Shown here: positions 31,186 to 42,646 of the stretch, piece by piece
Layout of the letters: each line of letters starts with the position of its first letter
Position numbering within the stretch: position 1 is the stretch's first letter
Assembly: GCA_034638255.1 (NCBI GenBank)
Contig: JAWPGT010000076.1
Coordinates: 42,519 to 106,518, forward strand
From: Coprinus comatus
Lineage: Eukaryota; Basidiomycota; Agaricomycetes; Agaricales; Agaricaceae
Direction of reading: 5' to 3'
DNA length: 64,000 nucleotides
The notes under the pieces: model-generated
Database searches by the model: none
What the model was told of the DNA's origin: nothing
What the model saw: only the letters and a program-made list of their open reading frames with translations
Program-made: the position numbers and the translations under genes

Positions 31186-34096
31186 CTAGTCCATATTATT
31201 TTTTAAGGTGCACTTGGAAGCAGCAAAGGTTGGGGTTGAGAACACTAAACCAAAGTGACTGTTCCTGAAATTCTCAAATTTAACTTGACCAAGGTTCTTT
31301 GTTAGAAGATCTGCGGGATTGGAAGTGCCAGGGATGAAAAACAATAGAACCTTCTTATCAGCGAGACATTGCTGAATGAAGTGGAATTTGATGTCAATGT
31401 GTTTTGACCTCTTCTCAACTATAGGGTTTTGAGCGATGAAGAGGGAGCCCATGTTGTCTCCACAAATTTCCATTGGTTCACCATTAGATAAACCAAGTTC
31501 CATCATTAACTGATGGATCCATACAGCTTGACGGCAGCTATCAGAAAGCGCCATATATTCAGCCTCAGTAGAGGACAAGGCAACTGTCTTTTGCAATCGA
31601 CTGACCCATGCAACTGGATAGGAAGCTAAAGATGTGAAGTAGCCTGTCTAAGAACGATAATCTGTTGGATCACTATCCCAATCTGAATCACTGTATGTGA
31701 TAAAACCTTCACCTTTTCCTCCATCAAGCACCATGTGGTATTCCTTGGTTGCAAGAAGGTATTGGCAAATGTATAGAGCACGTTTGAGATGCTCTTCAGT
31801 AGGGTTGTGTGTTAGGTTTTTCCCAGATATCTCCTTATTTTATCCATCTTTCCTAATCACTCCACTTATCTTATCCTGATGTTCTGGACTCTTTCATAAT
31901 GTTCTTTTCCCTTATTATGTTACTTACATATTCCCTTTGTGTGCTGGCAAGGGTCCTTATTGTTCTCCCCTTTTGGTTGTTCTTTGTTCTGGTAGATATA
32001 TAAGTCCCTCATGTCTTAGCCAAACCATCTAATCAATTCCCTTCTTTCTGTGTCTGTGTCTGTGTCTGAGCTTAACTCTCTCTCAACTTCACTCTCATTC
32101 TCAACATCACTCTCTACCATTCTGACATTGTGGGCATGTTGACTTAATTTAGTAACTGCAAACCCAATGTCTGGGTGAGTTCCAATCATTAAGTACAACA
32201 GTGATCCAATCACCTGTTGGTAGCGTGTTCTAAGTGTGGCGTTGACAGGACCAGTGTTAGGAACGGCATGGTAACCTTCTGGCAGCAGAGTTCGCACCGG
32301 TTTAGTTTCTCTGCCTGCACCATCAATCTTAAATTGTTCAAGGATCTTCTGTAAGTAGGAAGCTTGATCCAAGAAGATTTTTTGATTCTTCCTATCATGG
32401 TGGATGCACATGCCTAGAAATTCTTTAACTTCACCAGCATCATGGCATTCCCAATGCTTCATGAACTTCCCTTTTAACTTTTTAAGTAGGGCGGAGTCAT
32501 TTCCCATGAATAGTACGTCATTGACATAGACAATGGCAATGCAGATCTTGCCAGTTTTCTTGTCTTGGTAGATATATATGCCAGCATCGGATTCGCATCA
32601 ACTGAAGCCTAGGTCTTTCATGGAAGTTGCCATTTCCTTCCACCAGGCCAGTCCAGCTTGTTTAAGGCCATACAATGCGCGACGTAACCTCCAGACTTTA
32701 TTCTCTTTCCCTTCCTGGATGAAACCTTCAGGTTGTTTCATATAGATTTCCTCATCCAGTTTTCCATACAAGTACGCTGTCTTTACATCAACAGCCTCAA
32801 TATCCCAATCATTCAAAGCTGCTAAGCCAAGAAGGATATGAGTGGACTCATAATGTACAACTGGAGAAAAGAGTTCATCAAAGTCGATACCTTTGACCTG
32901 AGAAAATCCTTTTACCACGAGATGAGCATGTTTCTGGCCATCTCCTTTGACATTGAAAACCCATCAGTTTTGAATTGCTTTCCTCCCCTTAGAGAGATCC
33001 ACAATTTCATATACCTTGCGCTTTTTAAGCACTGTCAACTCTTCTTTGCATGCTTCCAGCCATTTTTGTCTTTCTTCTGGATCAAGTTTACCAAGATCAT
33101 GGAATTGAACAGGGATTTTCACAGCATTACTATGCACAAGTTTGGCTTTTGTCAGCAAAATATTAATCCATTCTAACCCCCCTTCCCTGGAAAGCCATTG
33201 TTGCATTTCATCCTCATCTTTAGGTGGTGCAGCAGGATTGCACTCCCCTTGACTCTCCATCCAACATTTATAGTTTTCACCATATTGCTCAAGCCGTTGG
33301 TGAGCTTCTTTGTCAGATAGATTCTGAGGTTTGCCACGAGGCATCTTGAACCGGTTTGATGGACCAGGTTCTTCCAGAGAAATTGTATCATAATCACAGA
33401 GAATTTCAGATGGATGCTTATGTCCATAAGCATTATCGGGTCTTTCCAGGACTTTATGTTCACAGCCAGAACGGCGCAGTTCGAAAGAAGGACCTTCTTG
33501 AGCACATTTTGGTAAGGGACGTTGTGCTCTTTCAGGTTGAGACCTTCTTGGTGTCTCAGGTGGATGATAATGTTCTGTGTGATCATGATTGTGATCATCA
33601 TGGTGGTAATGATTGAGGGAATCCTCACTTACATAACTCAACGTGTCATCTTCATCCTCTGTTTTGACTGTTGGTTGTCTGGAGGGAGATTTAGGAGGAG
33701 GAGTTGGAGGAGGTGGGATAGAGGGATCGCAAGCTGGTGCAGGCAGATCTGAAGGTTGAGTAGGATTACTCGGTGTCTTCGGAGGAATAGCAGGGGGATC
33801 TGCTGGGAAGTCGAAATAATCTGAATCTGATCCATCATCTGACATTCCGTCAAAGAGGTTATCAGGAGGATTTGGGGGTGTTTGTAGATCTCTATGTCGA
33901 TCAGTGGCAGATGATTCACATTTAGGGAACCATTCTTCCTTGAAGATTGCTGTGTGTGCTGTATAAATAACGTTCCCTTTTTGGTGACGCATGAACTTTA
34001 GGTTATGACCATCATAACCCAAAAAGATCATTGAATCCGACTTGGCTGCAAGTTTATTTTCATGCACAGCAGGCAGCAGGTACATGTAAGCTGTAA
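31186..34096 (-). pseudogene. Copia III pol, heavily deaminated relative of Copia I
   Basis: Minus-strand pol aligns to Copia I from the VFGCGAYVYLPPAV region (end of integrase) through RT and RNase H to the C-terminus. The part upstream of about 34096 is missing. It carries TGA at 32598-32600 (Copia I has CGA in FSRCESD) and at 32964-32966 (CGA in QNRWVF), and TAG at 31648-31650 (CAG in RSQTGY). It is split by a 318-bp solo LTR at 31810. Over the roughly 127 residues after the YVDD motif I count 11 differences from Copia I, of which 8 are Arg to His, Cys or Gln. The element is dead. Confidence 0.93.
31810..32127 (+). mobile_element. Solo LTR (318-bp family) inserted in Copia III with 5-bp TSD
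   Basis: TGTTAGG...CTGACA interrupts Copia III exactly, with TTGTG duplicated at 31805-31809 and 32128-32132. Removing one copy plus the LTR restores the Copia I-like sequence. It is the same family and length as 1987-2304. Confidence 0.96.
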
Positions 34097-34218
34097 GGGG
34101 ACCTTCGGTTATGAGTCTACCCAAACCACCAGCCCATACCACCACCACTGAGGAAGACTTGTTCGCCATCTTCCCCGAACTCATTCCCAATGACAACACC
34201 ATCATGGATGACTCAGCC
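34097..34218 (+). other. Short unassigned coding-like remnant
   Basis: Reading plus gives an uninterrupted peptide (about 36 residues, ...TEEDLFAIFPEL...) ending at the TGA at 34219. Family not recognised; possibly the tail of another element cut by Copia III. Confidence 0.3.
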
Positions 34219-34733
34219 TGACATATTATTCCCCGGTGACATCACTATGACATCACTATGACCTAACGTCGAACTAAGTATGAGACTCCACTTATGCTTA
34301 GAAGTCTGCATTTCCCCAGCTCCAGTATTAGTTATCTGTTTCGTTATTTTACTCCTGTTGACTAATCTTTCATTGTATATGGAGTAAATAGTCCCCGACC
34401 CCGATGTCTCACCTACTCCTGTTGACAGTTCTAGCATTGTGTATGGAGTAGATTATAAAGCGATGACGAGTATTAGGATATAATTAGTTAGTAGCTATTA
34501 TTAGGTACATCCCTAGAATAGTATAAATACTCGATGTATTAGACAATTAAAGCCTTAAGCTTTAATCTCTTCTGTTGTATCCCTTATACATCTCTGTCTC
34601 CATACCTCTCAGTCACTAGGTTGAAAGGCCTTGAGATTGCAGCAGAGTGTTTATTGAATGCACGTTCCTACACGACTGCACTCTAGCATTTAAGTTCCAG
34701 GAGTGTTCAGCTTAACGGTTCGTGGTCATAACA
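34219..34733 (+). repeat. Candidate 5' LTR of Gypsy C
   Basis: Begins TGACATATTATTCC and ends CATAACA. It contains two copies of GACATCACTAT, a TATAAATA box (34522-34529) and a downstream AATTAAAGC that could serve as a polyadenylation signal. It precedes a leader of about 350 bp and then gag. No 3' partner was found, so the borders are tentative. Confidence 0.45.
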
Positions 34734-35085
34734 TTAGATTAAAGCTTCCCTTTCACTGGACTGGTAGGGTTATCCAGTCTCTCCCCCTTGGAACCGAACG
34801 GAGGATTGTCGAAACCCAGCAGTCAATCGATTCCCGTCATCTTGGAACTTGAAACAGTGTTACTTGTTCTGGTCTAACCGGTACCTCCTAGTGGTATACT
34901 GGTAGTCGCTATACCTGCTAATCCCTGGTATAACGTGTCGCAGCTCACAAAGTGATACTCCTTCACCAGAGCAAAGTGGGAAGTCTAGGTGTTTGAAATC
35001 CTAGCCAACCGGACCATGGTGGGTTTGTACATCGCTGAAATCTACGCATTTAGTAAGTCGTAGTCCGCCCGCTTTAATTAGTGGC

Positions 35086-36912
35086 ATGAGCAAGCTGCTC
35101 AGGGTAGCAAAAGCTCTAAGTGAGCACCATCAAGCTGTTAGGCAGCAGTTCTCCCTTTTCCATTCCCAATCCATTCCTTACACCACCACACTCCTTTATA
35201 AAAACCTCTACAGATTCTTGGGCAACCACCAACACTGAATCATCATTTCACAACAACGAAGAACCAGCCAAACATCAGTTCCTAAACTGGAATTTGATAG
35301 GTCACAACTTCAACGAAGCAGATCTCGCTACCAAGAAACCCCTTCCACCGAACCCTTCCCAGTTCACATCCCCGGACCGATCCAAGCCTCTACCTCACAA
35401 GACTCTGGACACTCCACCTCGTCATTTTATACACAACCACCAGTACCTCCCCAATCTCAGCTTTTCAGAGAACCTAGTCCTATACAACGACAAGGTTCGC
35501 AATCTAGCGAAACTTCAAAACAGCAATACAGAGAGAAACAGCAACAATCTTCATCCGAAGAAGACGACTCAGATGATGACGACCCCCCACCAATCCCTCC
35601 TCGAAGACCTAGAGTTACTATCCTGTCTCGAATCCATACACCAATCCCAACTCCTGCCAACCCAACAACTCCACACACTCCGTCATTACCCCCGGCTCCA
35701 CCAAATCCCCTCACACCTACTACAAACAGCTCGCCAAGCTCAAACTCAAAGATGCCCACCACAACTACAGTCCCAGCACTCAAACTTCCAGTTCCCCCAC
35801 CATTCACTGGAGACACAGCATCCTACAGTCATTGGAAACAATGACTTGGAATCTACTATGCAGTAGACCAAGCCCGATTCCATGACAGCGAAACAAAGAT
35901 CCTATACACTCTTTCCCTTATGGTTGGACTGGCAGCCACATGGGCACATGCCTTCACAGAAAGCAAATACGATGACAAGACCTCAACCTACAGTTTCGGA
36001 ACCTTCACAGCATTCAACAAAGCCTTGGACACAAGCTTCCACTCATCCACCCATGTCTCAGATGCCATGGCCTGGATTACCAAGTTTAAACAAGGAATGT
36101 GCAACATACACAAATACATTGCAGAGTTCGAAGCCCTCACACTTGAGGCACAAATCACACAAGACACACTCAAAATCCATCTCTTCAAAATGGGTCTTGA
36201 ACCCACAATTGGAATGTATGCCATCAGAGCCATGCCAGCCAATACCTATGAAGCATGGAAAGGCACTGCCCACGCAGCCAGCCACATACTTCAGTCTGAA
36301 CAAGACTATTGTCAGACACACTATCCCCAAAGGAACCCTCAAATATGTCAAAACCCTCGCTATCACCAGGCTCAAAACTTTCGTCAACCACAGTCTATCC
36401 CGCATTACATTCAACCACCCGTGGTCACAAAAGACCCGTACGCCATGGATGTCGACTACATCGAAGAGGCAATCAATAACCTTCGCCTCAACGGTGAAGA
36501 GGAACTCTGTAACATACATGATGAACAGGAGGACTTTGAAGAAGAAACCCCTCAGTCACCTCAAGTTGATCCCCGAGAGATCCTTAATCAATTCATCGAC
36601 AGAGTCTTCACAAGCGAACAAAAGGAATTATTCAGAGATCGACTCTGTTTCCTCTGCAAGAAACCCGGCCATTTCGCCAACCGATGCCCAGCTCGATGAA
36701 CTGGCCCATCACCTAATCGCCCAAGGTCAATCCCTCACCAGGTGTACAACCAGAGGAAGGCCCTGACCAAAAATCGAAACCCCCATCTACAATGCCAGAT
36801 CAACAACCTCATTGAAACCGCCCCTGAAGAAGAAGTAGCAGACGTCTACGATTACTTCTCCCAGGATAACATGAATGATGATTTCAGCAGCGAAATCAAG
36901 GATTTTGCTTAA
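35086..36912 (+). pseudogene. Gypsy C gag, interrupted by three TGA codons
   Basis: The frame starts at the ATG at 35086 (MSKLLRVAKAL) and ends with TAA at 36910. TGA occurs at 35236, 35842 and 36697. The N-terminal part is Gln/Ser/Asp- and Pro-rich. From about 35780 a classical retrotransposon gag core is seen (PPFTGDTASYSHWK, then TSFHSSTHVSDAMAWITKFKQG), followed by a CCHC zinc knuckle (CFLCKKPGHFANRC) for RNA packaging. The three TGA codons fit lost CGA Arg codons (for example WKQ-R-LGIYY). Pol follows in the -1 frame directly at the gag stop. Confidence 0.88.
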
Positions 36913-39900
36913 AGAGATTAGCCACCACGTCTAACTCTCTTCCATCTGTGTCTACTGCCCCATCTACACCATCATATTCTATTCCTCTTCCACTCTATGC
37001 TGTACAACTCAGAGGAAATGGATCCAACTCTATCTATGCCCCTACACAAACTTCCAGTGCAGTAGCCAACTCAGAAACCGTGGATATCCTTGCCCTCATT
37101 GACTCAGGAGCAGGAGGAAATTTCATTGACCCAGCTTTGGTTAAACAACACCAATGGCCTGTCAAGAAACTCTTAAAACCCATTACTGCTTACAATGCAG
37201 ATGGTACCAAAAATGGTGTTTGTTCATTCTATTCCCTGTTGAACTGTACAGTTAATGGTTGACAAACAACCATCGAAGCCAAAATAATCAGTCTCGGAAA
37301 ACCTAGAATCATTTTAGGATTCCCCTGGTTACAGGAAAATAATCCAGACATCAATTGGTCTGACAGATTACTTAAATGGAGAGAAGAAGAATCAAGCGAC
37401 AAGATATACCTTGATCTAATTCAAACCATTACAGATGATGACACACAACTGAACAAAATCCACCTCGACGAGGAAGACTCAGTTGAAATCAACGTCAAAA
37501 CATCATCCTCTAACACCATTGCTCAACAATTTGGTGACAAGAAACAAGATGACCCTAAGAAAGTCATTCCTAAAGAGTTTGCCAAATTCTACAAGCTCTT
37601 TGATAAAAAAGCATCAGAACGCTTTCCCCAAACCTGACCTTGGGATCATAAAATTGAACTCGAAGATTCATTCGAAGCTCGTTCAATTAAACCATATTGG
37701 TTATCACCTCTAGAAGAGAAGGAACTCGACACCTTCTTGAAAGAGAATCTTGAAAAAGGTTACATTCGACCCTCAAAATCGCCTATGGCCTCTCCTTTCT
37801 TCTTTGTAGGAAAGAAAGATGGAAAACTACAGCCCTGTCAAGATTACAGATATCTGAACCAGCACATCATCAAAAACGCATATCCCATTCCCCTCATCTC
37901 GTCAATACTCGACAAATTGAGAGATTCGAAATGGTTCACAAAACTTGATGTTTGTCTAGGATATAACAATATCTGCATAAAAGATGGAGATCAATGGAAA
38001 GGAGCTTTTAAAACAACTAAAGGACTTTTCGAACCCACAGTCATGTTCTTTGGAATGTGCAATTCACTAGCTACCTTCCAAGCAATGATGGACTCATTGT
38101 TTAGAAAGCTGATAGATGATGGAGAAGTCATTGTCTATATGGATGACGTTCTCATTCATGCCAAAACCAAAGAGGAACTTCGCCGTATTACTAAAGAAGT
38201 ACTACAAATCCTCCTAAAGAATGATCTATTTCTCAAAACAGAGAAATATGAATTCGAAAAACAACACCTCAAGTATCTCGGTGTAATCATCACTCCCAAC
38301 AACGTCGCCATGGACCCCGCAAAATTACAAGGCATCCAACAATGGCCCGTACCTAAATCAGTACGAGACCTTTGCAAGTTCATTGGATTTTGCAACTTCT
38401 ACTGCAAATTCATTTGAAACTACTCCGACCTCGCACATCTGCTTAACGCTCTTATGTCTAATACTAAAGTATTTGATTGGACATCCGAATGCCAGTCTTC
38501 ATTCGAAGATCTGAAAGTGCAATTTCTCACACAGCCCATCCTCACAGTTGCTGATCAAACTAAACTGTTTGAAATAGAATGTGATGCATCTCTATACGCA
38601 ACAGGAGCTGTCCTACTACAATGAGACACCAATGGAGTCAAGCACCCAGTTGCTTATCACAGCCGAAGTTTCAATCCCGCTGAACGAAATTATCATTGCT
38701 CAGAGCAAGAATTCCTCGCAATAATTCGAGCACTCACAGAGTGGAGACACTACTTCGAAGGATCACCACACAAAACCATTGTATGGTCTGATCACGAAAA
38801 CCTCAAACGTTGGAAGAACCCTCAAGATCTCAACCAACGACAAGCACAATGGACAGCATACATGCAACGATTCAACATTGAAATCCGACATATTTCCAGC
38901 AAGAAAAATGGTCCTGCTGATCATCTATCCCGAAGACCTGATCACATACCTATCGGAGATGATAACCATGACGTAACTGCACTACCCCCATCATTATTCT
39001 CCACAGATTTACAAGAAACGTCAATCTGCATTATTGATGACCTCATTGGTCAGAAAATAAAAGACGTCACTCAACAACAGTCTTCATCTATTCCTGAAAC
39101 ATACGTCATCAATGACAATGGTTTCCTCCGCTATCAGAATAAGATTGTCATCCTCAATGATCTTCTTCTTCGACGATCCCTCTTACAAAGAGTACACGAC
39201 CATATCACCGCTGGACACCCAGGAATTACAGAAACTTTACGAAAACTAAAGCAATACTGTTACTGGCCTGGTATGAACTCATTTGTACACAACTACGTTC
39301 AAGGTTGTGAAACTTGTCAACAATACAAGATTAACCGCCACCCACTCAAAGCACCTTTACAACCCATAAAAGGACCTGCTTCCATCCATCCATTCACCCA
39401 AATCTCCATGGATATGATAACGGATCTACCTCCAGACAGCCCCTACAACTCAATATTGTCCATAGTGGACCATGGACTTACAAAGGGGATATTAATTATT
39501 CCTACTTCGAAAACAGCCACAGCCAATGACATAGCCGAGCTATTGATAGAACGGTTATTTGCCAAATTTGGAACTCCCGAAAAGGTTATCTCAGATTGAG
39601 GACCCCAATTCATCGCCAAGTCAATGCAAGAATTCTATTCAAAACTAAATATAGAACCAGCATACTCGACTGTGTATCACCCTCAATCCGACAGATCAAC
39701 CAAGAGATTCAATCAAGAGATCGAACTATTCCTATCCATCTATTGCTCTGCAAACCCCAACACTTGGGTATGAGCACTGCCTATCCTTGAATTTACACAC
39801 AATTCCCGCACCCATGCTGGTCGCACTCAAACCCCATTCGAACTAATGTATGGCTATGCACCAAAAACATTCCATACTACGGAAGAACCCTCAAACATCC

Positions 39901-40439
39901 CATCTATCTCATCCCGATTCGAGTACCTCAAGCAAACAAGAGAACAAGCTCAAGAAGCTCATGAACATATGCGTCAACTTATGGCCACTCAATTGAACAG
40001 ACCATTACCAATCCTAGAACCAGGACAATGGGTCTGGCTCGATAACAGAAACCTCCAAATCAAATACAAATCTAAAAAGATGGCACAGCACTGAGAAGGC
40101 CCCTTCAAAATTCTACGCAAAATAGGAACAACCACCTATGAGCTAGAGTTACCAAAGACATGGAGAATCCACAACAAATTCCATATCCAACTCCTCACTC
40201 CTGTCAAAGAGAATGACGTATATGGCAAAATGTTTACAGCACCACCTCCAGACATTGTAAATGGAGAAGAAGAATACAAAGTCAAAAATATCCTTAACCA
40301 CCAAGGGACACCGAGGACAAGACAGTATCTTGTTCATTGGAAAGGATACTCTTCCATGGAAGATTCTTGGGAGCCTGAATCAAATCTTACCAATTCAGGA
40401 GCAATCCTAAAAGATTATAAAAAGAGACACGGACTCTAA
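36912..40439 (+). pseudogene. Gypsy C pol with C-terminal chromodomain, interrupted by seven TGA codons
   Basis: One frame runs from the gag stop to 40439 and is broken only by TGA at 37260, 37635, 38415, 38622, 39597, 39771 and 40092. Domains in order: aspartic protease (ALIDSGAGGNFI), RT (KKDGKLQPCQDYRYLN, YMDDVLIHA), RNase H (FEIECDAS), the integrase HHCC (HDHITAGHPG...CETCQQ), a core beginning MDMITDLP and continuing past SD-stop-GPQF, and a chromodomain (YKVKNILNHQG...YLVHWKGYSSMEDSWEPESNL). That domain would steer integration to methylated heterochromatin. At several sites Arg is strongly conserved in the family (SDRGPQF, NFYRRFIRNYS), so CGA to TGA is the parsimonious cause. Confidence 0.93.
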
Positions 40440-40532
40440 TCTAATCCCCAGTTCGATGCTCTACTCTCCTCCCAATACACCCATCACTACTATTGCCAAT
40501 GCCTCCTCCACCGTACTCCCAACCCAAACCTT

Positions 40533-40771
40533 TGTTAAAACAAGAGTGTAGTGTATGAAACATGGGTAGGTACGACTCTGGACTTACTGAGGGTGTTGGT
40601 TGTTAGTAGAAAAGGAACTGAAGTATATAATGCAAGAGTACAAACTTATATACATATTTACAGTGGTCCGTGCGAGAATATACTAGGTCACATGATATAG
40701 ATCATGAAGGCATATTCATCAAGTGTGATGCCATACAAGAATGTCATGATAGAACTAATAATAGTTCAACA
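40533..40771 (-). mobile_element. Solo LTR of the Copia II family with 5-bp TSD
   Basis: The reverse complement begins TGTTGAACTATTATTAG and ends TTTTAACA, 239 bp as in the Copia II 3' LTR. ACCTT is duplicated at 40528-40532 and 40772-40776. Removing the insert joins CCCAAACC to TTGGCTCC. Confidence 0.95.
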
Positions 40772-40776
40772 ACCTT

Positions 40777-41635
40777 GGCTCCTACCAATGGTTCCACCAC
40801 ACACATCCCTCTCCCATATTCCCCTGACACTCAGCTTGTTCAATTCCGACTATCATGCAAAACATACATTGCTGACCTCGAATCCATTCATCAAAACAAC
40901 TCTGAACGCCGCACACTCCTTCACACCCTTCAGGAAGACCTATCTGCTTACTTTCCTCAAAGAGCTAAGGAGCTGTACCTTTGGGACACCTTGGCCCACA
41001 CTTGTCAAAAACTCCAATCAAATGGTTTTTCACAACCAGAGCATGCTAGCCTCCACCAGCTTTTCCAGGATCTTGACAGATCCCGAAATTCAAGACATTT
41101 GCTCTTCAGCGTTAGTTTTGGACCATGATATGTTAGCACTAGCAACCTTGAGACTTGAAGGGACGGAACCCTTTCTGGAGACTCGGAAGTGACTCACATC
41201 CCTACTCAGGAACCACTACATGCTTGAGCAATGGGCCCGGAACCTGACAATTCAGGAAAGCCACTACCTGACCAACCTGCTATCACATCACACATTCCCA
41301 GCCAATGTTCCCAGACCCCATACATGCCACCAATTAAATCCACACAGCGTCAGTGCCCTGCATGTAATGGACATAACCACTTCTTACCACATTGCGAAAG
41401 TTACTTCTGCAACCACTGTAAGCAAACTGCTCCAGGCCACTATGCCAAGCATTGCTCCCGCAACAAGTACAAAGGCCTCCCTTCCAACACCATCCTGACC
41501 TCCATTATTGAGGAGCACTACATCCAAAACCCTAAACTCCGCCCTGCCGATAAAATGAACAGTAACATTCTACAAGGAGATAGGACACTTCTACAACAGC
41601 AACCGACACAACAACCAATCAATCAAGGGACAAGG
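40777..41635 (+). pseudogene. Zinc-knuckle ORF downstream of Gypsy C pol, broken
   Basis: Coding-like sequence after the pol stop, in shifting frames. First part: a helical, gag-like segment (LSCKTYIADLESIHQNN...LYLWDTLAHTCQKL). After a frame change and a stop at 41190-41192, a Pro-rich part carries a perfect CCHC knuckle (C-x2-C-x4-H-x4-C, CPACNGHNHFLPHC) and a second variant one (CNHCKQTAPGHYAKHC). It is cut at about 41636 by the Plavaka element. It may be a downstream ORF of Gypsy C, since no LTR separates them, or the gag of another element. Function unknown; nucleic-acid binding is likely. Confidence 0.5.
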
Positions 41636-41781
41636 CGTCAGCAAAATTATATCTGCCTTTTTTGTCTTTTAAATGTCTTTTTCAAGTAAAAAAGGCATTT
41701 TCAAGTTATAAGTCATCAAGTAACCCAAGTCATGTCATTTACTTAAAATGCCTTGGTGACTTATGACAAGTCTATACAAAG

Positions 41782-42163
41782 TGTTGAAAGCAACGTGTAT
41801 GCATGTAGACATAGCAATATAATGATATGCACGAAGTGGTAGTTAGTATGTTTGCTTGGTGGAGAGAATAGAGTAAGAGAGAACTTGGTAGTTTGAGAAC
41901 TTGTAGAATACAAGAGAGAAAGTACACTACTTATATGATAATGAAGTGGTCCGTGCTACGACTAGAAAGGAGTCAGGTGTCTACTACATGTCAGGTAATT
42001 ATACATGAAACAGGAGTTGATACAGGAGTTGAAACACATAGGTGAAACGCTAACTACAACCAATAAGGAGCTGCCACATAATGCAAAGCGTAATGGAATG
42101 ATGAAAGTAAAATGAAATGAAAATGTCATGTGACTATCTAATAATAGTCTGTATTTTCCAACA
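41782..42163 (-). mobile_element. Solo LTR of the Copia I family with 5-bp TSD
   Basis: The minus-strand unit runs TGTTGG...CTTTCAACA, 382 bp. CAAAG is duplicated exactly at 41777-41781 and 42164-42168. It sits inside the left subterminal region of the Plavaka element and so post-dates it. Confidence 0.95.
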
Positions 42164-42229
42164 CAAAGTACTAACAAAGGACTCAAGTATCAAAGCTATT
42201 AAAGTGCGCTCAAGTTCTCAATTCATTAC

Positions 42230-42360
42230 ATCACTTAAAAGTACCCAAGGTAATAAGGGAAGAAGCCTCTAAAGTAATTCAAGGTTCAAGTTCAAAAAGG
42301 GTTCAAGTATGTAAGTGTGTGTAAGAGTGCATAAGGGTCCAAGTGCATAAGGTTGAAGAC
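42230..42360 (+). repeat. Left subterminal repeats of Plavaka element
   Basis: Repeated CAAGTNCAAAAAGGGTTCAAG and TAAGGGTCCAAGTGCATAAGG words. They are the inverse of the CTTGAACCCTT words near the right end. They are probably transposase-binding sites, as in CACTA-like elements. Confidence 0.65.
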
Positions 42361-42646
42361 AAGGATCCAGAATTTCAGTTGTAATTAAAGTACTGTTAGT
42401 ACTTATATCAATTGAAATGAACTCTAAAAGATTATAACAAATATCAAAAATAGGTAATATAATTACCCTCAGCCATTAGATATATTGAATACTCAAGAGT
42501 ATTAGTAGGATATAAGTGACGAAAAGGTATAGTAGTAAAAAAAAAAGTAGAAAAGTAGAATTTCACAAACTTAGGTCATCGAAGATTCAAACTTGAAGTC
42601 AGAACTTGTATCTACTACATATGAAAAAATAAACTCTAATAACCAC

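Noticed and set aside
34219..35085. tRNA or primer-binding site in the Gypsy C leader
   Set aside because: No cloverleaf or convincing 12-18-base tRNA complement found after CATAACA.
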